IMG/VR virus record: IMGVR_UViG_3300020347_000727
Coordinates: 1-20,438 of that record
DNA from: a virus
Strand: one strand, 5' to 3'
DNA length: 20,438 nucleotides
Of the stretch, positions 12,608 to 18,752 are shown piece by piece. The position numbers and the translations under genes were made by a program. Under the pieces are notes generated by a model. It ran no database searches and had not been told where the DNA came from. It was given only the letters and a program-made list of their open reading frames with translations. Within the stretch, counting starts at the first letter, position 1, and every line of letters begins with the position of its first letter.

Positions 12608-12961
12608 TCATTGAGAATCCCCAGGAGACACTCTATAATTATCTTCTACGCTGTCTGGAGTACTAACTTCTAATATAGTACCCTCTTTTAAACATTCTAA
12701 TTGATGGGGGCTACAAGGTTCATTATGCCAAGTATCTCCCTCTTTAATTTTTGTACTTATCTTAGATGCATCAAAAGTATTAATCCAATGAACTATAAAC
12801 TCACCATCTAATACATACCAAGTCTCTTCTTTATCTTTATGAAAATGCATAGAAAACTTAGCACCCTCATTAAACTTCATTAGTTTGCCACAATATTTAT
12901 CATTTGTTGCCCAAATAAGTTCGTGACCCCATCCTTTTTTTACAAAACCTTCAAGTCTCAT
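12608..12961 (-). CDS. Single-domain cupin, mannose-6-P isomerase/ManC-tail type
   Basis: A 117-aa cupin. WGHELIWATNDKYCGKLMKF starts the barrel, SMHFHKDKEETWYVLDGEF gives the metal-site HxH (39, 41) plus Glu (45/46), and SPHQLECL gives the last His (86). This is the same cupin class as the C-terminal domain of the fusion at 9708-10517. Such cupins isomerise sugar phosphates or nucleotide sugars. SD AAAGG lies 7 nt before the ATG, and the start overlaps the kinase stop by 11 nt, so it is the last gene of the sugar operon. Confidence 0.8.
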   Translation of the reverse strand: MRLEGFVKKGWGHELIWATNDKYCGKLMKFNEGAKFSMHFHKDKEETWYVLDGEFIVHWINTFDASKISTKIKEGDTWHNEPCSPHQLECLKEGTILEVSTPDSVEDNYRVSPGDSQ

Positions 12962-13745
12962 TAAAAGCCCTTTCTATATCTAGTTGATTTATAACATATG
13001 TTCCAAAGTGTTCTACTGAATAAGACGCAAGTTTATTTGCTAAGTCTATAGAGTCATGAATAGAGTTAAAACTATTTAATACTGCAAGAGAAGATAAAAA
13101 TACGTCTCCAGCACCTGTAACATCATGAACTTTTACAGGAGAAGGCCTAGAGAATACACCTTCGCATACCGAACCTTTAGATCCTAAAGTTACTATTTTA
13201 GTAGAAGATAGAGGTAAGTTATAACTACTATTATCCTCATATTCATTTATTTTTATAATAGAATATGGAAAACAACTTAAGTCTTCTTTTTTAGTGTCTA
13301 CATACACCTTATGTTTAAATTTTTCGCATACTAGTTTGGCCGTATCAGGTGTTAATAGCCCTTTACAGTAGTCAGAAATTATGACTACATCATAATCATT
13401 AGAACTCATTACTTTTATATTATAGTCTATTAACGAGGATACAGAGTCGCCTATGTCTTCTCGTAGTAATTGTTGATTAGATTTTATATCTATAAATCTT
13501 CTTTTAATAATTTTAGATCTATTAGTTATTAAATCTATGTTACCTACATTAAAAGCTTGAACATTATTTTTAACATTAGCAGCCATACCTTCTACAGTAT
13601 TTAACTCTTTAAACTGTATAACAGGTACAGGAGCCTCTGGAGATATTCTAGTTACAGAACCTAGCCTGTACTCATCCAGACATGACTCACCTATTATTAA
13701 TACTCTTAATGATGTTAGTTGTTGAGTATCTATTGTCTCGTTCAT
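12951..13745 (-). CDS. PfkB-family sugar kinase, HldE kinase-domain-like
   Basis: Resembles the N-terminal kinase of bifunctional HldE/RfaE (D-glycero-D-manno-heptose-7-phosphate kinase). LRVLIIGESCLDEYRLGSV is the first strand and substrate loop, RISPEAPVPVIQF is near-identical in layout to the HldE signature, and VEGMAANVKNNVQAF replaces GGAANVARN. QQLLRED, SDYCKGLL and the VTGAGD catalytic motif (209-214, base D214) follow. At 264 aa it is shorter than the roughly 310-aa domain, with the middle region cut down. It overlaps the cytidylyltransferase gene by 59 nt. A kinase for another hexose or heptose is possible. Confidence 0.85.
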   Translation of the reverse strand: MNETIDTQQLTSLRVLIIGESCLDEYRLGSVTRISPEAPVPVIQFKELNTVEGMAANVKNNVQAFNVGNIDLITNRSKIIKRRFIDIKSNQQLLREDIGDSVSSLIDYNIKVMSSNDYDVVIISDYCKGLLTPDTAKLVCEKFKHKVYVDTKKEDLSCFPYSIIKINEYEDNSSYNLPLSSTKIVTLGSKGSVCEGVFSRPSPVKVHDVTGAGDVFLSSLAVLNSFNSIHDSIDLANKLASYSVEHFGTYVINQLDIERAFNET

Positions 13746-14085
13746 AAAATATAACTTTCTTTACAAAATCTTCGCCTACAATATTTTTGTACTTATATTC
13801 TTCTCCAATGACTAATAAGTCAGCATTATAAGTATCAAATATAGAACATAAATCATCGTCAGAATCAAAAGATATTACTGACGTTACAGGTTTTAAAGCT
13901 CCTATAATTTTAGATCTAATGCCTAAAGTGTTTATAGGTCTACAAAAACCTTTATTTCTTCTTACCCTATCGTCACTGTCTAAACATACTATTAGTCTAT
14001 CACCTAATGTAGAGGCATAGTTAAACAAATCTATATGTCCAGGATGTAAGATATCATAACATCCGTTAGTGAAAACTGTTATCAA
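13687..14085 (-). CDS. HldE/RfaE2-like cytidylyltransferase domain protein
   Basis: A 132-aa HxGH nucleotidyltransferase. It has FTNGCYDILHPGHIDLF (HPGH, 14-17), LDSDDRVRRNKGFCRPIN, LLVIGEEYKYKNIVG and the C-terminal YSTTNIIKSI (120-129), the last a hallmark of the HldE adenylyl/cytidylyl domain. HldE joins sugar-1-P to a nucleotide. Here it is a separate gene placed upstream of the kinase gene, reversing the usual kinase-first fusion. Its conserved C-terminal motif is encoded within the 59-nt overlap with the kinase start. It overlaps the SET gene's 3' end by 20 nt. Confidence 0.88.
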   Translation of the reverse strand: MITVFTNGCYDILHPGHIDLFNYASTLGDRLIVCLDSDDRVRRNKGFCRPINTLGIRSKIIGALKPVTSVISFDSDDDLCSIFDTYNADLLVIGEEYKYKNIVGEDFVKKVIFYERDNRYSTTNIIKSINNR

Positions 14086-14479
14086 TGCTAAGTCCGTAAG
14101 CTTTATAGTTTATTGTTAATTCAGTATTTTTATAAATAGTATCTTTACTTATGATTAAATCATTCTCTGAATCATAATTAAGATTACAAGAAGTAGAGTG
14201 GTTTAAGTAAAATCTAAAATCAATTGAATTATATCCTCTAGCAGGGATCTTTAATCCTTCATAAGATGTTTTAAATTTTTTAGCATACTCAAGTAGTACA
14301 CTTTCATCTATTTTTTTTAGAATAGAGCTGTCTAAGGTGTCCCATGATATAGAAGAAAATACAATTATATTTTTAGGTATGTCTTTTAGAGCAAAAACAC
14401 CTACACCATGTATTGGTGAAGGTGCTAAAGTACAAAAAACACTATTAAATGCCTCTGATATTAAATACTCTTTAGGCAT
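14066..14479 (-). CDS. SET-domain protein (putative lysine methyltransferase)
   Basis: SET domains transfer methyl groups from SAM to protein Lys side chains. The 137-aa product has the landmark order: SPIHGVGVFALKDIPKNIIV (21-40) as the opening SET-N strand, YLNHSTSCNLNYD with the NHS motif (93-95), and ELTINYKAYG with the catalytic-type Tyr125. A Cys-rich post-SET is absent, as in short bacterial and viral SET proteins. The target is unknown; host chromatin, a ribosomal or a phage protein is possible. It heads the sugar operon but could be independent. The SD is weak. Confidence 0.8.
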   Translation of the reverse strand: MPKEYLISEAFNSVFCTLAPSPIHGVGVFALKDIPKNIIVFSSISWDTLDSSILKKIDESVLLEYAKKFKTSYEGLKIPARGYNSIDFRFYLNHSTSCNLNYDSENDLIISKDTIYKNTELTINYKAYGLSIDNSFH

Positions 14480-14789
14480 CTAGAGAATTATCTGTTAAAG
14501 ATATTTCTATTACGTCAGAAGAGTCTATCTCTTCTTCTAATGCTAGTGTTATAGTTACACTATCTGAGTCTTCTTCTAGTTGCGTCTCTACAGGGTCCGA
14601 GGAGTATTTCATATAATCATATATAGCATCTATATTGTGAGACGCTAAAACTATTTTATTCTGAACCCACTCTTCTACGTCCATATTTTCTTTTATCATA
14701 CTTAGTAATTCTTGATTTTGTGCTATCATTTTTCTTACTTTAGCTTTAATCATTCTGGCTTCTTGGCCTTCACTATCTTTAATAATCAT
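14472..14789 (-). CDS. Hypothetical acidic protein (105 aa)
   Basis: The first 70 residues form helices. EARMIKAKVRKMIAQNQELL, then MKENMDVEEWVQNKIVLASHNI (with one residue change at the join), then IDAIYDYMKY, resemble a helical module (Q-x-x-L...x-x-WVQ-x-KI...YL) I associate with small conserved marine-phage proteins of unknown role. The tail of about 35 residues is strongly acidic (EEDSDSVTITLALEEEIDSSD). It overlaps its upstream and downstream neighbours by 4 and 8 nt. Function unknown; a virion or scaffold-associated protein is possible. Confidence 0.65.
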   Translation of the reverse strand: MIIKDSEGQEARMIKAKVRKMIAQNQELLSMIKENMDVEEWVQNKIVLASHNIDAIYDYMKYSSDPVETQLEEDSDSVTITLALEEEIDSSDVIEISLTDNSLDA

Positions 14790-15145
14790 TTTCTAGGTCC
14801 ACCTTTTTTAGGAGACTTCTTAGAACCCCCAGATCCTGCCCATAGCTCTTTTCTAGCCCAATAATTAGCAGAAAACTTGTCATCTTTAGTTAGTCTTCCT
14901 GATTTATCTCTTATTCCTGCGCTTCTTTGTAAATAATTTTTTCTTGCATCTTCAGAATAATTATGCCCATAATCTTTATGACCAAATCTAACTACTTTTA
15001 TGTCTTCTCCTTTTTTAGCTAAAACAACTTGTTTATGCTTAGAGGATGAAGTATTTCTTTTAGGCTTGTTGAATCCAGGATAGGTTTCTCCTCTGTATTC
15101 TAACTTGCCGCTAGGTAACCGTCTAGCATTTTTAGCTTTTGCCAT
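14786..15145 (-). CDS. Small basic phage protein (119 aa)
   Basis: SD AAGGAG lies 6 nt before the ATG. The protein is Lys/Arg/Gly-rich with conserved-looking KVVRFGHKDYGHNYSEDARK, then KNYLQRSAGIRDKSGRL, then ANYWARKELWAGS, flanked by basic, probably disordered tails (RRLPSGKLEYRGETYPGF; SKKSPKKGGPRK). The RFG-x-K...YWAR-x-x-LW layout occurs in small basic proteins of marine phages and some large DNA viruses. A DNA-packing or virion role is inference. Confidence 0.65.
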   Translation of the reverse strand: MAKAKNARRLPSGKLEYRGETYPGFNKPKRNTSSSKHKQVVLAKKGEDIKVVRFGHKDYGHNYSEDARKNYLQRSAGIRDKSGRLTKDDKFSANYWARKELWAGSGGSKKSPKKGGPRK

Positions 15146-15194
15146 AATTATCTCCTTATTTTATCATATATTAACATATATACCAAAATAATAG

Positions 15195-15473
15195 TTACTT
15201 TTCTAGGTATTTTAATCTGTTATCTATATCGTCTATTTTTTTGATAAGACCTTTTGGTAGCTTTTGCTTCCAAGAGTCTTTTGGTTGCTCTAACCAAGTC
15301 CATCCTAATCTATCTATTAGTACATCTAACATTTTGTCTATCTTAGCATAGGTCCAAAGACCTAATTTAGTAGTACTAACATAGGCTACAAATATAGCCC
15401 CAAATAGACTACCTGCTAAAGCAGTGTAAATCCATAGTCTATCTGAGGCCATCTGTTGTATAATTTCTAACAT
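15195..15473 (-). CDS. Single-pass membrane protein (92 aa)
   Basis: Residues about 14-34 (IYTALAGSLFGAIFVAYVS) form one transmembrane helix, with a short N-terminus (MLEIIQQMASDRL). A long, mostly basic helix then starts with WTYAKIDKMLDVLIDRLGW and ends in IKKIDDIDNRLKYLEK, which looks like a coiled coil. The shape recalls small phage holin or spanin-like anchors but no family is recognised. There is no clear SD, so it may depend on translation from the 55-aa gene upstream. Confidence 0.6.
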   Translation of the reverse strand: MLEIIQQMASDRLWIYTALAGSLFGAIFVAYVSTTKLGLWTYAKIDKMLDVLIDRLGWTWLEQPKDSWKQKLPKGLIKKIDDIDNRLKYLEK

Positions 15474-15479
15474 AGTATA

Positions 15480-15647
15480 CTATTCACTTTTCCAAATAGT
15501 CCACAGTCCCCAGGCTATAGCTGCATAAGCTACTAGATCTATAGGCATCATAATCATTACTACGCCAGTTCCAACTAAGGCTATTCCGTCCCATGAAGTT
15601 CTTTCTTTAAGTTTTGATTTAGTCCAAGATAATATTTTACTAATCAT
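15480..15647 (-). CDS. Small membrane protein, holin-like topology (55 aa)
   Basis: AGGAG lies 7 nt before the ATG at 15647. The first 19 residues are basic (MISKILSWTKSKLKERTSW), followed by hydrophobic GIALVGTGVVMIMMPIDLVA and YAAIAWGLWTIW: two short or one long membrane segment, with tail KSE. This fits a small holin or membrane modulator, but no family is recognised. It lies directly before another membrane protein gene. Confidence 0.6.
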   Translation of the reverse strand: MISKILSWTKSKLKERTSWDGIALVGTGVVMIMMPIDLVAYAAIAWGLWTIWKSE

Positions 15648-15658
15648 ATAAACTCTCC

Positions 15659-15886
15659 TTATTTTTTTGACTTTCTCTTTTTACCGGAAGAGGTCACAGA
15701 CCATTTAACTTTTTTACGGCCTTTTTTCTTAGCTGCTTCTTGTTTAGTTATTCTAGAAGCAACTGCTTTAGGTCTACAGGCGGGATATTTTCTTTTATCT
15801 TTTTTGCCTGATCTTCCACAAGGTTTGCCTGTTTTAACATCAACCCATTGTTCAGAAAACCATTTACCTAACCCGCCTTTAGCCAC
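15659..15886 (-). CDS. DUF5872-like basic protein (75 aa)
   Basis: The start is GTG at 15886. The N-terminal half KGGLGKWFSEQWVDVKTGKP, CGRSGKKDKRKYPACRPKA matches the DUF5872 pattern (KGGLGRWFxExWVDxxxGKPCGR...YPACRP), seen in phages and giant viruses. The C-terminal half is almost pure Lys/Arg/Ser, likely disordered and nucleic-acid binding. The two Cys (23 and 37) may bind metal. Start overlaps the upstream stop by 8 nt. Molecular role unknown. Confidence 0.75.
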   Translation of the reverse strand: MAKGGLGKWFSEQWVDVKTGKPCGRSGKKDKRKYPACRPKAVASRITKQEAAKKKGRKKVKWSVTSSGKKRKSKK

Positions 15887-16055
15887 GTTTTTTTCTCACT
15901 TTATTGGTAGGAGCACCTTTCCATTTACCGCCTTTAGACTTATACCATTTAGCTGCCCATGCATTAGCATATGCAGAAGGATAAACGTTAAACTTCTTTT
16001 TTGCCTGAGTCTTAGCTCTAGACCAAAGACTAGGGTTGGTAGGTGTTGCAGCCAT
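15879..16055 (-). CDS. Small basic protein with YPSAYANAW motif (58 aa)
   Basis: ATG at 16055, TAA at 15881-15879. The core is KKKFNVYPSAYANAWAAKWY followed by KSKGGKWKG, a motif recurrent in small basic proteins of marine phages; the rest is Lys-rich. No enzyme motif. It is the next gene after the 50-aa KPAKKAAAKKG protein, with a 3-nt gap. Likely a nucleic-acid-associated or virion component, by composition only. Confidence 0.65.
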   Translation of the reverse strand: MAATPTNPSLWSRAKTQAKKKFNVYPSAYANAWAAKWYKSKGGKWKGAPTNKVRKKRG

Positions 16056-16058
16056 TAG

Positions 16059-16211
16059 TTACTTCTTGCCTTTCATTTTTTTAAGTATAGCTTTTTGAAG
16101 TGCTGGGGGCAGTTTTTTTTGAGCAGCAGTAAGTCCTTTTTTCGCTGCAGCCTTTTTAGCTGGTTTTTTACCTACTGTATATTTAGGGGCTTTTGTTTTC
16201 ATTTTAGGCAT
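16059..16211 (-). CDS. Lys/Ala-rich micro-protein (50 aa)
   Basis: ATG at 16211, TAA at 16061-16059. MPKMKTKAPKYTVGKKPAKK, then AAAKKGLTAAQKKLPPALQK, is about one third Lys, similar to histone-H1-like tails, ending AILKKMKGKK with a short amphipathic helix. SD GGAG is 7 nt before the ATG. DNA or RNA binding is likely by composition; no family assigned. Confidence 0.6.
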   Translation of the reverse strand: MPKMKTKAPKYTVGKKPAKKAAAKKGLTAAQKKLPPALQKAILKKMKGKK

Positions 16212-16235
16212 ATTATATCTCCTTTATAAGTATAA

Positions 16236-16277
16236 TTACTTCTTTCTTCCTTTACCTTTTCTACCGTAATGTGGCAT
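16236..16277 (-). CDS. 13-residue basic micropeptide
   Basis: MPHYGRKGKGRKK, ATG at 16277 and TAA at 16238-16236. AAGGAG sits 8 nt before the ATG, embedded in the end of the 44-aa gene, whose stop is only 2 nt away. The strong SD and consistent spacing argue that it is translated. No function is known; the charge suggests binding to nucleic acid. Confidence 0.45.
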   Translation of the reverse strand: MPHYGRKGKGRKK

Positions 16278-16278
16278 A

Positions 16279-16413
16279 TTACTTTCTCCTTTTTTTACCT
16301 TTATAACCGTTTGCATAAGCGGCTCTAGCTTGCTTAGTTGCAGCTTTTTTAGTTTTGTAAACTTTTCCAGTGGTTCCCCACTTATAACCGCCTTTTACTT
16401 TTTTTACGGGCAT
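16279..16413 (-). CDS. Small basic phage protein (44 aa)
   Basis: ATG at 16413 with AAGGAG about 8 nt upstream, TAA at 16281-16279. GGYKWGTTGKVYKTKKAATK and QARAAYANGYKGKK follow the short phage pattern GYxWG-x-x-GKVY...QARAAYANGYK. Basic, probably a beta-hairpin followed by a helix. No enzyme function suggested; its 3' end holds the SD of the 13-residue peptide. Confidence 0.65.
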   Translation of the reverse strand: MPVKKVKGGYKWGTTGKVYKTKKAATKQARAAYANGYKGKKRRK

Positions 16414-16423
16414 AAAAATCTCC

Positions 16424-16585
16424 TTAAATAGAGTATGCTTCACCTGGATTATCAGGCCAAAAACTCTTCTCGTTAGCAGAACATTTACAACTTATACATA
16501 CATCATTTTTGCATTCAGAACAATCAGGAGAATAACAGTGGCATCTGTGTCCACAAGATTTACAGTATCTTTCTTTGCTTATCAT
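16424..16585 (-). CDS. Cys-rich zinc-binding small protein (53 aa)
   Basis: ATG at 16585 shares its A with the upstream TAA. Nine Cys occur in residues 8-35 (positions 8, 11, 15, 17, 22, 25, 30, 33, 35) with His13 and His16: CKSCGH, CHCYSPDCSEC, CISCKC. This suits two or three small zinc knuckles. The C-terminus (FWPDNPGEAYSI) is acidic. No enzyme motif; a nucleic-acid or protein adaptor is likely. The frame is too short for a classical zinc-finger nuclease. SD GAG. Confidence 0.7.
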   Translation of the reverse strand: MISKERYCKSCGHRCHCYSPDCSECKNDVCISCKCSANEKSFWPDNPGEAYSI

Positions 16586-16773
16586 TACTCTTCTCCTGTA
16601 TAAAAATAGCTATCGTATATACCATTAAACGCAGCATACATTTTGGGAGTTATTTGAGGATAATCCCTTTGAGCCTTTTTAATACTAACTATTAACGACC
16701 TCTCTCGGGGCAATAGACTCAAGGCTTCCAGCTCTAAAAGTTTTTTTAATGGGATACGACGTTTCTTCTGCAT
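16585..16773 (-). CDS. Small protein, uncertain start (32-62 aa)
   Basis: The longest ATG frame (16773) overlaps the phoH 3' end by 89 nt, and its first 28 residues look like a by-product of the phoH reading frame. The natural-looking part is SIKKAQRDYPQITPKMYAAF followed by NGIYDSYFYTGEE. An ATT lies at 16683, one base after the phoH TAG, giving a 32-residue protein; the only other in-frame ATG (codon 45) gives 18. The arrangement repeats what is seen at the phoH start. Function unknown. Confidence 0.45.
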   Translation of the reverse strand: MQKKRRIPLKKLLELEALSLLPRERSLIVSIKKAQRDYPQITPKMYAAFNGIYDSYFYTGEE

Positions 16774-17374
16774 ATAAATATCTCATAATTTCTTTGACTA
16801 AAGGGCTTCTTACAACGTGATCACTAGTAAAAGTAAGAAAAGCTACTAACTCTGAGGGGCTTAGTTTTGAGGATGCCCAGTTTAATCCATTTTCTCTAGT
16901 AGGTAAATCTGATTGTAATAAGTCTCCTGTTACACAACACTTAATATTTCTGCCAAATCTAGTTAAAAACATACTCATCTGTTTTTGAGTAGTATTCTGA
17001 GCTTCATCAAGTATTATAAAAGAGTTAGAAAAAGTTCTTCCTCTCATATAGGCTAAAGGAACTGCCTCTATAACATTATTAGCAACCATCCTTTTTATTT
17101 CTTTAGGATTATAAATCTCTGATAATACTCCTAGTATAGGGTCCATAAAAGGATTTATTTTTTCTTCTAAAGTTCCAGGTAAAAAACCTATATCTTCTGT
17201 AGCTACAACCGGTCTTGTTATAATAATTTTTTCAATAAGACCTCTTTCTAAAAAATTTAAAGCTGAGTTACATGCTACATAAGTTTTCCCAGTACCCGCG
17301 GCGCCTGTTAAAAATAGTAAGTCATATTTTTCTATCAGACGATAGTATTCTTGTTGTTTTAAAGAGTTCTTAAT
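16685..17374 (-). CDS. phoH: PhoH-like P-loop ATPase, apparent ATT start
   Basis: PhoH is an ATPase/RNA-helicase-like protein widespread in marine phages. From the ATT at 17374 the 229-aa frame covers the full family domain: NSLKQQEYYRLIEKYDLLFL, Walker A GAAGTGKT (24-31), VVATEDIGFLPGTLEEK, ILDEAQN Walker B (D123), KQMSMFLTRFG, VTGDLLQSDLP and SDHVVRSPLVKEI. The first ATG (17146) would cut off Walker A, so it cannot be the true start. No ATG, GTG or TTG lies between the upstream stop and the P-loop. AAGGAA sits 7 nt before the ATT, which follows the upstream TAA by one base. Translation probably begins at ATT or by reinitiation. Confidence 0.9.
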   Translation of the reverse strand: MKNSLKQQEYYRLIEKYDLLFLTGAAGTGKTYVACNSALNFLERGLIEKIIITRPVVATEDIGFLPGTLEEKINPFMDPILGVLSEIYNPKEIKRMVANNVIEAVPLAYMRGRTFSNSFIILDEAQNTTQKQMSMFLTRFGRNIKCCVTGDLLQSDLPTRENGLNWASSKLSPSELVAFLTFTSDHVVRSPLVKEIMRYLYAEETSYPIKKTFRAGSLESIAPREVVNS

Positions 17375-17375
17375 A

Positions 17376-18062
17376 TTAACTTCCTTTCTGTTGACTATAA
17401 AAAGATCTAACTCTATATTTAAGCTCAGGTATAAAATTTACTACCTTACCTGTAAAACATTGAGATTCTTTTTCATCTACTCCAATAACTATTGAAAAAT
17501 TATTTATAGCAGTGTTAAATAAATAATTATGTGCAACAGCATATGCAGTAGCTTGTATATAGTAGTTTTTTATTTGAGAGGTGTATTTTTTCTTTTTTGA
17601 GGTTTTAAAATCTATTATAGATAGTACACCATTCCATAATCCAATACCATCTACTCTTCCGGCAAATTTTAGTTTGGGATGCCATAGAGGTATTTCTTGA
17701 GCATAGGGAGTAAAGTTATTTCTATCACACTCTTTTATAATGTCTCTAGCAGGTTGTTTAATTTTTCTTGGCTCTTTAGAAAGGCCAGAAGATACAAACC
17801 AGTCGCTAAAAACTCTATCTTCTTGTAAGTAGTACTGCTCTATATAGTCGTGTACTGCAGTCCCTCTATCAGTAGCTTCTTTAGATATTCTATTAGCTTC
17901 TTCTTCGCCTACTCTTTCTCTCCACTTATGTAAAAAAGAATTATTCGAAGTTGCTCCTAAAATAGTAGTTATACTAGGGTACTCACCATCAGGAGTTTTG
18001 TATACTCTTCCAGACTCTCTATCTATATTATACGCTTCTAAACACTTTTCATAGTTAAACAA
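17376..18062 (-). CDS. PD-(D/E)XK exonuclease, RecB/MGME1-like
   Basis: A 228-aa nuclease. The conserved parts are RGTAVHDYIEQYY (67-79, with His71), FAGRVDGIGLW (Asp138), IIDFKTSKKK (Asp151 and Lys153 of the DxK motif) and the QxxxY box QATAY (170-174). This is the PDDEXK_1 arrangement of short single-domain phage exonucleases. It likely processes DNA ends in replication or recombination. The start is TTG at 18062, overlapping the upstream stop by 8 nt; the TAA is one base before the phoH ATT. Confidence 0.88.
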   Translation of the reverse strand: MFNYEKCLEAYNIDRESGRVYKTPDGEYPSITTILGATSNNSFLHKWRERVGEEEANRISKEATDRGTAVHDYIEQYYLQEDRVFSDWFVSSGLSKEPRKIKQPARDIIKECDRNNFTPYAQEIPLWHPKLKFAGRVDGIGLWNGVLSIIDFKTSKKKKYTSQIKNYYIQATAYAVAHNYLFNTAINNFSIVIGVDEKESQCFTGKVVNFIPELKYRVRSFYSQQKGS

Positions 18063-18399
18063 TTTTAAAACTTTCTCGTAACGTATTAGGTTTTTCTCGT
18101 AAGAAGTTATCTTCTTTAAGTTCTGTCATCCATTGTTGCCATAGTTTTTGAGCTTTAGTAACATCTTCGTCTGATTTAGCCGGTAAATCGATGTCATTTA
18201 CAGTGCTCAGAAATGCAGAAGCTAAAAACAAGTTAGCTGAACCTATTTCTCTAGATTCTAGTTCTTCTTCATCAGCTTTAATAGGTCTAGGCTCTACTAA
18301 CTCTAAATTGCTTTCTTGAATATCCATGTTATCCTCATTATAAACATCCATAGGAGGACTAGATAATAGATATTTTAATAACTCTTTTTCTTTAGTCAT
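18055..18399 (-). CDS. Hypothetical acidic protein (114 aa)
   Basis: No family recognised. Strongly acidic middle (VEPRPIKADEEELESREIGS), then a small hydrophobic helix (NLFLASAFLSTV) and a Trp-containing helix AQKLWQQWMTELKED. No signal or membrane segment. ATGA overlap with the upstream stop and 8-nt overlap with the nuclease start place it in the nuclease-phoH operon. A nuclease partner or inhibitor is possible but unsupported. Confidence 0.6.
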   Translation of the reverse strand: MTKEKELLKYLLSSPPMDVYNEDNMDIQESNLELVEPRPIKADEEELESREIGSANLFLASAFLSTVNDIDLPAKSDEDVTKAQKLWQQWMTELKEDNFLREKPNTLRESFKIV

Positions 18400-18707
18400 G
18401 GTGCTTGATTAATTATCCCTATAATAGTATAAATAAATCCTGAAATTGCTAATATGAAAGAACCTATGAACATTAGAGTTTTTAAACTTACTTTACTAGC
18501 TGACACAGTATCGTGAAGTTCTTGTATTCTTTTATTACTTTGTTCTATACTTGCATTTAGAGCCGATAAAGATTGACTAATGTGAATATAACGTTCTGCG
18601 CACACAGCTTCATGTGTTTCTAGATCACTTTTTGTTTTTTGTGACCTTTCGTGTAACCAGTTTATGTTCTTTTTAACATCGTCGCTTAAACTACTTTCTT
18701 CTATCAT
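18396..18707 (-). CDS. Coiled-coil protein with C-terminal membrane helix (103 aa)
   Basis: Residues 8-70 form a long coiled coil: DDVKKNINWLHERSQKTKSD, LETHEAVCAERYIHISQSL, SALNASIEQSNKRIQELHD. Residues about 78-99 (LMFIGSFILAISGFIYTIIG) are one transmembrane helix near the end. This topology matches small XhlA-type lysis-associated or tail-anchored phage proteins. It lies next to the SleB endolysin, which supports a lysis-related role. The candidate promoter at 18713-18742 would give an almost leaderless mRNA. Confidence 0.6.
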   Translation of the reverse strand: MIEESSLSDDVKKNINWLHERSQKTKSDLETHEAVCAERYIHISQSLSALNASIEQSNKRIQELHDTVSASKVSLKTLMFIGSFILAISGFIYTIIGIINQAP

Positions 18708-18712
18708 TTTTT

Positions 18713-18742
18713 ATTGTACCAAACGCTTATTATATTAGTCAA
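18713..18742 (-). promoter_or_regulatory. Candidate promoter before the coiled-coil membrane protein
   Basis: Minus strand TTGACT (18742-18737), 18 bp, TACAAT (18718-18713). A start about 7 nt downstream would fall on the ATG at 18707. An alternative TATAAT lies at 18734-18729 but has no -35 at the right distance. Confidence 0.4.
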
Positions 18743-18752
18743 CCTTAAATTT

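Noticed and set aside
17146-17374. A separate gene or frameshift explaining the phoH N-terminal half
   Set aside because: The frame is continuous from the ATT at 17374 to the stop at 16685, so no frameshift is needed, only an unusual start.
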